The position numbers were made by a program, and so were the translations under genes. Under the pieces are notes generated by a model that saw only the letters and a list, made by a program, of their open reading frames with translations, was not told the DNA's origin and made no database searches. Of a DNA stretch of 38,275 bases, positions 8,744 through 17,400 are shown in pieces. How positions within the stretch are numbered: position 1 is the first letter of the stretch; every line of letters starts with the position of its first letter. The stretch lies in assembly GCA_937142015.1 (NCBI GenBank), contig CAKZQY010000290.1, positions 1 through 38,275 of the forward strand. Direction: 5' to 3'. The DNA comes from an uncultured Halobacteria archaeon (GTDB taxonomy: Archaea; Halobacteriota; Halobacteria; Halobacteriales; Haloferacaceae).

Positions 8744-9223
8744 ATGACAGGACGCGGAAACCAGAGTCTGCGGACGGGACGCGGAGGTCAGAATCTACGA
8801 CGGAGAGCGGTGCTGAGCATCGGAGCCGGGACGTTGGCCGCGCTCGCTGGCTGTAGCGGCGGCGGTTCGACCCCGACCCCCACGGCGTCGTACGACGACT
8901 GGTTCGAGGGTGTCGACAACTTCGAGACGGAGGTCGACAGGACCGGCCGCGACGAGACGGAGGTGTCCGTGGGAGCCGACGACGGACTCGCCTACGCGCC
9001 GGCAGCGGTCCGCGTGGACCCCGGAACGACTGTCCGGTGGGTGTGGACCGGCAACGGCGGCGGCCACAACGTCGTCGCCGAAGACGGCTCGTTCCAGAGT
9101 GAACTGTTCGACGAGGAGGAAGCGACGTTCGAGCACGAGTTCACCGCGGCTGGCATCACGCGCTACTACTGTGCGCCACACCGCACGCTCGGCATGAAAG
9201 GCGGTGTGCGGGTGGTAGCGTAG
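8744..9223 (+). CDS. Halocyanin (type 1 blue-copper domain) Tat lipoprotein
   Basis: LRRRAVLSIGAGTLAALAGCSGG signal; DDGLAYAPAAVRVDPGTTVRWVWTGNGGGHNVV...YYCAPHRTLGMKGGVRV carries the His...Cys-x2-His-x4-Met copper ligand pattern. Confidence 0.92.
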   Translation: MTGRGNQSLRTGRGGQNLRRRAVLSIGAGTLAALAGCSGGGSTPTPTASYDDWFEGVDNFETEVDRTGRDETEVSVGADDGLAYAPAAVRVDPGTTVRWVWTGNGGGHNVVAEDGSFQSELFDEEEATFEHEFTAAGITRYYCAPHRTLGMKGGVRVVA

Positions 9224-9240
9224 TGTGGCAGAACTACTCG

Positions 9241-9354
9241 AACCCACCGGCGGAGAGGAGTAACGGCTGCTTGGCTCAGCCAGCACTCGTCGGGTGCAAA
9301 CCACAATATCCCAACGTGGGAATCCCACGACTTCAGTTGTGTGGAGGAAGTCAA
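9241..9354 (+). mobile_element. Orphan IS200/IS605 (IS1341-type TnpB) right-end remnant / omegaRNA-like sequence, no tnpB ORF
   Basis: ...CCACAATATCCCAACGTGGGAATCCCACGACTTCAGTTGTGTGGAGGAAGTCAA strongly resembles the haloarchaeal IS1341 3' end. Hairpins CGTGGGA-A-TCCCACG (9315-9329) and GACTTC...GAAGTC (9329-9352), plus upstream GGCTG...CAGCC and GCAC...GTGC. Confidence 0.7.
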
Positions 9355-9465
9355 CAGACAGCAGCACCAATCGGGAGGAATCGTGAGACACGCCGTGGTT
9401 CTCGTCGACGAACGAGGAACCTCTCTCCGTTGTATATTTCTGACAAGATAGATCCAGTGTGCTCC

Positions 9466-9482
9466 AGTAGTATTATATACGC
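9466..9482 (+). promoter_or_regulatory. Putative TATA-type promoter for the 9527 gene
   Basis: AGTAGTATTATATACGCG, an AT-rich TATA element in GC-rich surroundings, ~50 bp upstream of ATG 9527. Confidence 0.45.
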
Positions 9483-9526
9483 GGGGGACTGAGTGTCTGG
9501 TAACTTCGAGAGGATACTTCGAATTC

Positions 9527-9772
9527 ATGTCGACCGAACTCGTCGTCGATCCCGACAAGCTCGACTCTCTGTTGCCACTCCTCGGTGCAGAAGTGAACAG
9601 TGACGGGTACATTGTAGATACCGAAACTGGAGCAGTGATCGAGTCACCGGACGGCGAGAAGTTGACCGTCGACGAAATCGGATATCTCGGACACGGTTCG
9701 GTCGAGCCAGTACCAGACGACATCTCTTCAGTTGTCTCGTATCTCAGTGAAGAGGATATCTGGGACGACTGA
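9527..9772 (+). CDS. Small acidic protein of unknown function (81 aa)
   Basis: MSTELVVDPDKLDSLLPLLGAEVNSDGYIVDTETGAVIESPDGEKLTVDEIGYLGHGSVEPVPDDISSVVSYLSEEDIWDD; TATA upstream. Confidence 0.7.
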   Translation: MSTELVVDPDKLDSLLPLLGAEVNSDGYIVDTETGAVIESPDGEKLTVDEIGYLGHGSVEPVPDDISSVVSYLSEEDIWDD

Positions 9773-9782
9773 CGGAGCGCGG

Positions 9783-10151
9783 ATGGACGCCTGGAGAGAA
9801 TATTTCGGACTGGTCGCGACTCTCCTGCGTAGTGACGACACCACAGAGTCGAACGCAGAGGGCGGTTCGGGCAACTTGGAGCGCCTGCTCAGAGAGCACG
9901 ATCCGGATCAGATTCGAGTGACTGACATCGACGCAGGTCGAGAGGCGAAAGTGTACTGTCGCGGTGAGACAACAGTTCTCCTCTTCGACCCAGACAACGT
10001 CCCGAGAGCAGCCCTGCGCGAACTGGGTGAGGAGTTCCGTCAGGCGTACGAGCGGAACAATGGAGTCTCAGTCGGCGAGTTCGGCGGAATCGCATCTGTC
10101 GCCAAGAGCGAGGGAACCAACGGCAGACTTGACGCGACGTACCTTCTCTGA
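9783..10151 (+). CDS. Hypothetical protein (122 aa), probable operon partner of 9527..9772
   Basis: MDAWREYFGLVATLLRSDDTT...VTDIDAGREAKVYCRGETTVLLFDPDNVPRAALRELGEEFRQAYERNNG; starts 10 nt after the preceding stop. Confidence 0.65.
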   Translation: MDAWREYFGLVATLLRSDDTTESNAEGGSGNLERLLREHDPDQIRVTDIDAGREAKVYCRGETTVLLFDPDNVPRAALRELGEEFRQAYERNNGVSVGEFGGIASVAKSEGTNGRLDATYLL

Positions 10152-10227
10152 TTCTCACAACAGCTGATCGTCCGTTCCAACGCCGCTCGGCCCGATTCTG
10201 ACCGACACCGTTAGTATCCGTGGTCCC

Positions 10228-10250
10228 CGTGTGAGTCACGTGAACACACG
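10228..10250. promoter_or_regulatory. Nested dyad, possible operator upstream of the beta-helix gene
   Basis: CGTGTG-AGT-CACGTG-AA-CACACG: outer 6-bp arms plus central CACGTG palindrome. Confidence 0.4.
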
Positions 10251-10346
10251 TCAACTGAACCGGACGGACGGACCAAACCCGAGCAGTCGGCGACGAGAAC
10301 CGGACTCGGGGTTTGCCGCGACAGTCTCCAGCGGTGGTGGTCGACG

Positions 10347-11663
10347 GTGAGCCTCGACCGTCGAGACGTGTTGAAGGCGGTCGGCAGCGGCGCAGCCGTC
10401 GGCGGTGTCGCGGCAGTCGTGGCGGGTCAGTCCGATGGAGACAGCGGCGAGGGAGGTGCGGAGGGTGACGACACGGACGAGGACCTGCCGCCCCACCAGC
10501 CCCCACGCGGCGACCCGCGGCCCTACGAGGAGTACACCGTCCACCGCGTGCCCGAGGAGTACGAGACGATTCAGGCCGCCGTCGACGCCGCGGAGTCGCG
10601 TGATCTGGTACTCGTCGGACCGGGGGTGTACGAGGAGGCGGTGACGGTGCTGGACACGCCAGAGCTGACTATCCGTGGGACGGATCGCAACGAGGTGATC
10701 CTCGACGGCGGATTCGAGCGCGAGGACGGCATTCTCGCCACCGTCGACGGGGTGGTCGTCGAGAACGTGACAGCGCGCCACTACGTCCGCAACGGGTTCT
10801 TCTGGTCGTCCGTCTCCGGCTGGCGCGGGTCGTACCTCACGGCGCACAACAACCGCGTGTACGGCATCTACGCCATCGACAGCCTCCACGGTCGATTCGA
10901 CAACTCCTACGCGTCGGGTCACACGGACTCCGGGTTCTACATCGGGCAGTGCAAGCCGTGTCACACCAGAATCGAGAACGTTCGCTCGGAGAACAACGCC
11001 ATCGGCTACTCCGGCACGAACGCGGGCGGCTACCTCACGATCACGGACTCCGTCTGGCGGCACAACATGGGCGGGATCGTTCCGAACACGCTCGACAGCG
11101 AGGCAGATCCGCCACAGGACAGCGCCCGCATCCAGAACAACCTCGTCGAACAGAACAACAACGCGTCGGCTCCAGACGAGTCGTTCGGCTACGCCGCGTT
11201 CGGAACCGGGATCAACGTCGCCGGCGGCGTGAACAACGAAGTCGTGAACAACACGGTTCGGGACCACGTCAACTTCGGCGTCGTCGCCGTACCGATGGTC
11301 GACGAGAACGTCTACCCGCCCGCGGGGAACCTGTTCGTCGACAACGAGGTCGAGGGCTCCGGCAGAGCGGACCTCGCGCTCGGGGTGCCGGAGGACGGCG
11401 GCAACGAGTTCCGCGACAACACGGCCGAGACCAGCCGGCCGGCGGGACTGAACGGTGACAGCGGACTCTTCGAGGGCGACCCGTGGGTGACTGCCGTGCT
11501 GTTCGAGCAGTTCACCCAGTTGGAGAACGGGGAGGCTCCGCGCGGCGACTGGACGGAGACGCCCGAGCCGCCGTTCGACGAACTCCAGAGTATGCCAGAT
11601 CCCACAGAGACGCCGCCACGCGAGCCAGTGCGACGCGGCGACGCACCGGGAGGTGGATCGTGA
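10347..11663 (+). CDS. Tat-exported right-handed parallel beta-helix (NosD/pectin-lyase-fold-like) protein, GTG start
   Basis: LDRRDVLKAVGSGAAVGGVAAVVAG Tat signal; HRVPEEYETIQAAVDAAESRDLVLVGPGVYEEAVTVLDTPELTIRGTDRNEVILDGGF plus repeated N-rich beta-helix turns. Confidence 0.82.
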   Translation: MSLDRRDVLKAVGSGAAVGGVAAVVAGQSDGDSGEGGAEGDDTDEDLPPHQPPRGDPRPYEEYTVHRVPEEYETIQAAVDAAESRDLVLVGPGVYEEAVTVLDTPELTIRGTDRNEVILDGGFEREDGILATVDGVVVENVTARHYVRNGFFWSSVSGWRGSYLTAHNNRVYGIYAIDSLHGRFDNSYASGHTDSGFYIGQCKPCHTRIENVRSENNAIGYSGTNAGGYLTITDSVWRHNMGGIVPNTLDSEADPPQDSARIQNNLVEQNNNASAPDESFGYAAFGTGINVAGGVNNEVVNNTVRDHVNFGVVAVPMVDENVYPPAGNLFVDNEVEGSGRADLALGVPEDGGNEFRDNTAETSRPAGLNGDSGLFEGDPWVTAVLFEQFTQLENGEAPRGDWTETPEPPFDELQSMPDPTETPPREPVRRGDAPGGGS

Positions 11664-12106
11664 TGTCGCGTGCCAACTCGCTGGCGTCGGCCTTCTCCGC
11701 GCGCTTCGACCGCGACCACGGGGCGGTCACGCTCGTGATCCTCGCGGTCGTCGCAGTGCTCCTCGGCGGGTTCGCCTCGTGGATCGCCGCCGACTTTCTC
11801 CCACGACTGCCGACGGTGGTGGTGGTCACGCTCGCCGGCGGCGCAGTGTTGTACGAACAGCCCGACCGTCGAGCCGTCCTCGCGGCCAGTTGCTACCTCG
11901 TTGCGACGCTGGTGACACTGGCCCCGCTCGTCTACCAACTGGCGCTCGCGCTCGCGGTTCCGAACCCGCTCGCGCACGTCGCCTCCACGACGGACGCCCT
12001 CGTCGTGCTGCTGGCGTGGCTGCCGGCCGGACTGTTCGCGCTCGCCGGTTACCTGCTCTCTGTCGGGCCACTGGTCCCTCGGATTCGTTCACTCGTCGGG
12101 TCGTAG
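11663..12106 (+). CDS. Small integral membrane protein of unknown function
   Basis: MSRANSLASAFSARFDRDHGAVTLVILAVVAVLLGGFASWIAADFLPRL...: several hydrophobic segments; ATG overlaps the upstream TGA. Confidence 0.7.
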   Translation: MSRANSLASAFSARFDRDHGAVTLVILAVVAVLLGGFASWIAADFLPRLPTVVVVTLAGGAVLYEQPDRRAVLAASCYLVATLVTLAPLVYQLALALAVPNPLAHVASTTDALVVLLAWLPAGLFALAGYLLSVGPLVPRIRSLVGS

Positions 12107-12143
12107 TCGGCAGAAATCTGCGGTCCACTGGCGGTGGTCGGGG

Positions 12144-13187
12144 TCACTCGGGGTGTGGAGTATCGAGGATGATCTCCTGTGCCTCCACGTCTTCGAGCGC
12201 GGCGACGAGACCGCCGACAGTCACCTCGCCGTCCTCGCTCTCCACGGTGAAGGAGGCGACCTGTTCGGAGGCGTCGAACTCGTAGTCGACGAGTCGGCCC
12301 TCGACGTGGGTCTCGTTGCCGGTCTCCACGTCACGGCCGCGGACCTCGGCGTGGAACTCGCCGCCGAGTTCGTGAACGTCTTTCACCGCGCGCCGGATGG
12401 AGGCGTACGTGCGCGGGAACGGTCTCGCCTCGCCGTCCGAGGAGAGCGTCTCCGCAGTCGTCCACAGCACAGTGCCGTAGAACCCGGAGACGAGGAAGCC
12501 GAGCGCGGAGCGGTTGAATATCACGCCGTAGCGGTCGCGGTCGTCGCGCAGCGCGTCCTGTGTGGCGTAGATCGAGTACTCCCCGTCAGCGACGGCGATG
12601 ACGGGTGTGGTGATTCCGCGGCGAGCACGCGCCTCCGTCGAGACGGCCTCGTAGTCGAACTCGTCGGGCGAGGGGGCGCGCGAAGCGGGGGTCACCAGCA
12701 ACTCGACGCTCACACCGGCGTCGACGCGTTCGACCAGCGTGTCGCGGAACCGCCGCAGCAGGTCCGGCGTCAACGACAGGGCGAGCTCGTATTCGGCGCT
12801 CTCGACGATCTCTTCGAGATACCGCAGGATCGTCGAGCGAGACTTCACGAGCGAGACGGCCTCCGTGTCTCGCGCCGGCGCGGTGTACCGCGCCTCCAAC
12901 TCGTCGACCATCTCCGCCAGCGACGACCGGATGTCGCCGAACGCGTCCGCCGGATCGACCGCGACGATCTTCATCGGCCGCGACTCCCGCAGTTCCACCA
13001 GCCCGCGGTCCGACAGGCTCCGAACGGTGTCGTACACGCGCGGCTGTGGAATGTCCGTCTCTGCGGCGATCTCGCTGGCGGTCAACTCCCCGTGTTCCAA
13101 CACGGCGAGGTAGGCGTCGATCTCGTACTCGCCGAGGTTGAACCGCTCCCCAACCCGCTCCATCGTCGTTCGTAGCTCGTCTGTCAT
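12144..13187 (-). CDS. TrmB family transcriptional regulator
   Basis: [66 protein letters not shown]: TrmB HTH plus C-terminal regulatory domain. Confidence 0.9.
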   Translation of the reverse strand: MTDELRTTMERVGERFNLGEYEIDAYLAVLEHGELTASEIAAETDIPQPRVYDTVRSLSDRGLVELRESRPMKIVAVDPADAFGDIRSSLAEMVDELEARYTAPARDTEAVSLVKSRSTILRYLEEIVESAEYELALSLTPDLLRRFRDTLVERVDAGVSVELLVTPASRAPSPDEFDYEAVSTEARARRGITTPVIAVADGEYSIYATQDALRDDRDRYGVIFNRSALGFLVSGFYGTVLWTTAETLSSDGEARPFPRTYASIRRAVKDVHELGGEFHAEVRGRDVETGNETHVEGRLVDYEFDASEQVASFTVESEDGEVTVGGLVAALEDVEAQEIILDTPHPE

Positions 13188-13306
13188 ACCCGCCACTCGG
13201 GCCGCCTGCGGTATAACTGTTTATCCACGTTCGAGTTGCACCACGTTCCGAAAGCCGGGTAACGTTGCCGCCGTCGCGGAGTCGTGTCGACTCGCGCAGA
13301 GCGTCG

Positions 13307-13507
13307 CTACTCTTCCAATTCGAACGCGACGGTGACTTCAGCTTGGTACTCTCGGGTCTCGGCACCGGCGACTTCCACACCCAGTTCGTCTACCTCGACC
13401 CAGTGGACGTTCTGGAGTGTCTCCTCTGCACGGTCGATAGCGTCGTCTGCCGCGTCGTCGAAACTCTCTGTGCTCCGGCCGATCAGGGTGATCTTCTTGA
13501 AAACCAC
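13307..13507 (-). CDS. Dodecin family flavin-binding protein
   Basis: [66 protein letters not shown] matches dodecin architecture. Confidence 0.93.
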   Translation of the reverse strand: MVFKKITLIGRSTESFDDAADDAIDRAEETLQNVHWVEVDELGVEVAGAETREYQAEVTVAFELEE

Positions 13508-13601
13508 GGTGTGTCACGGGGGTGCTCCCCACCGCAACAGACGACAAGGGAGAACATAACTCTGCTGGCGAGGGGTGGTGTGTTCGACCCCGGCGACCGT
13601 C

Positions 13602-13662
13602 GACTACGTCTCTCGCCGTCCCCGGACTACGTCTCTCGCCGTCCCCGGACTACGTCTCTCCT
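13602..13662. repeat. 23-bp tandem repeat (~2.6 copies); third copy contains the stop codon of the 13650..14450 CDS
   Basis: GACTACGTCTCTCGCCGTCCCCG at 13602, 13625 and (partial) 13648; stop (CTA on +) at 13650-13652. Confidence 0.9.
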
Positions 13663-14447
13663 CGCCCTGCTCCCTCGGAGAGGTGTTCGGAGAACCACTC
13701 GGAGACGAGGGTGACCAGAATCCGGGCGAACGCGGTGTCGACGCTCCAGAATCCGGTCTCGGCAGAGATGTGTGGCATCGAGCCGGGGAGTACGGAGAGC
13801 AGCACGGCGGCGTCGTCGACGACGACGACGCGACCGCTGCTCAGGTCCGGGGTGACGGTCGCGGCGAGCTCGGCGGTCTCGATGTCGGCGTCGCGGGCCG
13901 CAGCCCGAACGTCGTCGTCCGCACTGGCGACGCGGACCGTGACGCCACGCTCGGCGGCGTCGGTCAACGCCGAGACGACCGTCGATTCCAGCCGCTGTAC
14001 GTCGGCGGCACCGTACATCACCCGCTCGTCCGCCTCGCGGATCGTCGTCGCGGCCCGCTGTGCGACGTTCTCTCGACCGTCCGTCCGCCAGACGGACTCT
14101 CCGGTGTCGTCTTCGTCTGCGTGTTCGCCCGACACGGACTCTACGTAGTCGAACGCCGTCTCACCCGCGTCCTGGAGGCGCTCGAACAACACGTACCGCG
14201 CTTCCGACACCGGAATCGGTCGGTACACTGTCGGCGTCCCCTCCTGAACGTCGATCAGACCCAGTTCTTCGAGCCCCTCGGCCGCGCCGTACACCTGCGA
14301 GCGCGGCACGTCCGTCACCTCGGCGACCTCCCCGGCGCTCCCGGTGCCGAGGGTGTGTAATCCGACGAACACCTTCGCCTCGTACGTCGACAGTCCGAGA
14401 CGTGTCAGCCCGTCGACTGCCTCGGCGCGACTCGCTGTGTCACTCAT
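13650..14447 (-). CDS. TrmB-like helix-turn-helix transcriptional regulator
   Basis: LTRLGLSTYEAKVFVGLHTLGTGSAGEVAEVTDVPRSQVYGAAEGLEELGLIDVQEGTPTVYRPI; ATG 14447 overlaps the stop of the upstream transporter gene. Alternative GTG at 14450. Confidence 0.88.
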   Translation of the reverse strand: MSDTASRAEAVDGLTRLGLSTYEAKVFVGLHTLGTGSAGEVAEVTDVPRSQVYGAAEGLEELGLIDVQEGTPTVYRPIPVSEARYVLFERLQDAGETAFDYVESVSGEHADEDDTGESVWRTDGRENVAQRAATTIREADERVMYGAADVQRLESTVVSALTDAAERGVTVRVASADDDVRAAARDADIETAELAATVTPDLSSGRVVVVDDAAVLLSVLPGSMPHISAETGFWSVDTAFARILVTLVSEWFSEHLSEGAGRGET

Positions 14448-17400
14448 CACTCGGTCTCTGTGTCTCTCGTCTCCTCGTCCGATGTGTGCCCACTACCACC
14501 CGCTCGTCCGGAGCCGTCCGTCCGTTCGGACCCGCCCGTCCGTCCAGAGCCGTCCGTCCGTTCGGAGCCGTCCGTCCGTTCGGAGCCGTCCGTCTGTGCC
14601 GCGCCGTCAGGGAGCTCCGGCGTCTGTGAGCCGCCCTCGCGGAGCCACGCGCGGTAGATCCGGTCGAACTGCGCCTCCGAGAGCGCGTCTGCCTCCAACT
14701 GCTCGCGGGCGAGCCGCAGGTCCTCGTCTGTGACCTCGCCGGCCGAGACGATCCGCTCGAACAGGTCTGCGACCACCGTCACCGTCCGCTCGCCACCGAC
14801 CTCCCTGTCGCCGTCGTCGGTGAGCAGCGTTCCGGTGACCGTGTACTCCGTCCCGTCTGTCACGTCCGTCGGGAGGTGGAGCTCGTAGACGACCTCTGCG
14901 CGTCCCGTCACGTCCCACGCGACGTTGAGCTCCGGGCCGCGCTCGACGACATCGACCGGCGTCGGATCGGTGGACTGGACGACGAACTCCAGATCGGAAC
15001 ACTCCTCGCGGAGCACGAACCGACCGTCCGCCTCCTCGACGACGACGCTGACCGTCACTGTCGCGTCCGGCGCGACGTAGTTGGCGTCGATCTCGCGGCG
15101 CGCCCGCGGCCCGTCGTCGACGACTGACGCCGGGACGAAGCCGGCGTCTCCCCACTCGTCTCGCTGGTCTGGTGCGCTGCCGGCGTCCGCTCCCGCGCCG
15201 GTCGTCGTCTCTCGCCCGGCCGCGGCTCCGTCGGGGTCTGCCGTCGAACCCCCTCCAGCCGCGGCACCAGCGCCGTTCGTCGCGTCGGCTGTCGGCTCGA
15301 CACCCGCCGTCGCGGTCTGATCGACCGACCCGCCCGCTCTGCTGGCACCCGTCGTACTTCCGCCGGCTGTCCCGGCTCCGGAGGCGACGTTTCCGTCGGC
15401 TGTCCCGGCTCCGGAGGCGACGTTTCCGCCGGCTGCTTCGGTTCCCGAGTCGACGTTTCTGCCGGCCGCTCCGGTCCCCGAGTCGACGTTTCTGCCGGCC
15501 GCCCCGGTCCCCGAGCTCACGTTTCCGTCGCCTGTCCCGGCTCCCGAGGCAACCGCTCCGCCGGGGGCGTCCCCCGTGGGTGCGGGCTCACCACGGATCT
15601 GTGCGGCGGCCCACTCCGGACCGAGGTAACGAGTCCACCCGACGAGCAGGCTCGGCAGCACGAACACTGCCGCGAGGAACGCGTACACGATCGTCATCCC
15701 GGTGATCGTCCCGAACTGCTGGAGCGGGGGGAGGATGGCGAACACCAACACACCGAACCCGCCGGCGGTCGTCGCCGCGGAACCGAGGAGTGCGCCGCCG
15801 GTGCCGGTCACCGCCCGGTCCATCGCCTCCCACACGTCGCCCGTCCGTTCTAACTCCTGGTTGTACCGCTCGGAGAGGTGGATGCTGTACGCGACGCCCA
15901 ACCCGACTGTCAGGCTGGTGATCGTCCCCGTCAGCACGTTGAACGGGATGTCTGCGAGGAACATCGTCCCCAGAATCCACGTCACGGAGAAGGCGACTGG
16001 CAGCAGTGTCACCACGCCGAGTGAGGCCGACCCCTCGGTCACCCGGTAGGTCGCCATCAGGAACAGGAAGACGGCGATCAGCGTGACGATCAGACTCTCG
16101 ACGACCGTCCGCAGGAGTTCGTCCTGCACGATCTTGTTGAGTATCGCGCTCCCGGTGGCGGTCACTGTCAGCCCGGTCCCGTCGATCACGTCTGCCACGT
16201 CGCGCATCTGTGTGGTGATGTCGTCGCCGGACGCGCCACCCTTCACGGAGATCACGACGCGTGCTGCCTCGTAGTCTCCGTTCTCGGTGCGGTAGAGCAC
16301 GTTCTGTGCCTCGTCTGGCGCGACGTCGAACAGCGTGTCGTACACCGCGGTGACGTTCTCCTCGGGCACGTCGTCGTCGTCCGTGTCGGCGGCGGTGAAC
16401 GTCTCGTTGAACGTCTCGTTGCGTGCCGCCACGGCCTGCATCGTCTCGATTGGCGACTCGATGTCCGCCTCGTCGTTCGAGAGTGTCTGTGTCACGTCCT
16501 TCTCGGCCGCCGCGTCTGCGGCCGCAGACAGACTGTCGAGCGTCTCCGGGTCGGTCACGTCTCCCTCGATCAGGACCTGTGCCTGTGAGTCCTCCCGCAC
16601 GAAGTTGTCGTTGACGTACTCCAAGTTCGCCTTCGCGGTGTACTCGCCCGGTCGAATCTCTTCCGGGAGGTCGTCCATCCACGACGGCGGGTCCTCGGCG
16701 AGGAAGTCCGACTGGCTGAAGGAGGTGTCGACCTGTGTGGCACCGACGCCGCCGGCGGCGGTCACGACCAGCGCGAACGCGATTACGACGTACGGCGCAC
16801 GCTGTGCGGCCGTCGACCCGAGCGACAGCACCGTCGAGAACGCGCCGCCGCCGGTGCCGAACGCCGCCATCTCGCGGTCGACGCCGTACCGCTCTAACAG
16901 CTCGTCGATCTCGACTTTCAGAGACGGGATCAACACGCCGAAGATCAGGAACGCGGCCGTGATCCCGAACGAGGAGACGACGCCGAAGTCTCTGATCGGC
17001 GGGACGGGACTGGTCAGATTCGAGAGGAACCCGATCACTGTCGTCGCCGTCACCCAGACGAGAGCGATGCCGACGCCGCCGAGCGCGATTGTCATCGACC
17101 GGCGTGGACCGACGCCGTCTGCGGCCTGCCGCTCCTCGCGGTGCCGCATGAAGATGTGGATCGCGTAGTCGATAGACAGCCCGATCAACAACACCGGCAC
17201 GGCGACGAAGATCTGGTTGAAGTCGATCCCGAGCCAGCCCATGAACCCGAACGTCCAGCCGAGCACTGCGGCGATCCCGGCCAGCCCGAGCACGATGTCG
17301 ATCAGGTCGCGGTAGGCGACGATCAGCGCGAGCAACACGAACAGCGCCGCCAACGGTCCGACGATCTGGAGACTGTCCTCCTGTGAGGCGCTGATCTCGT

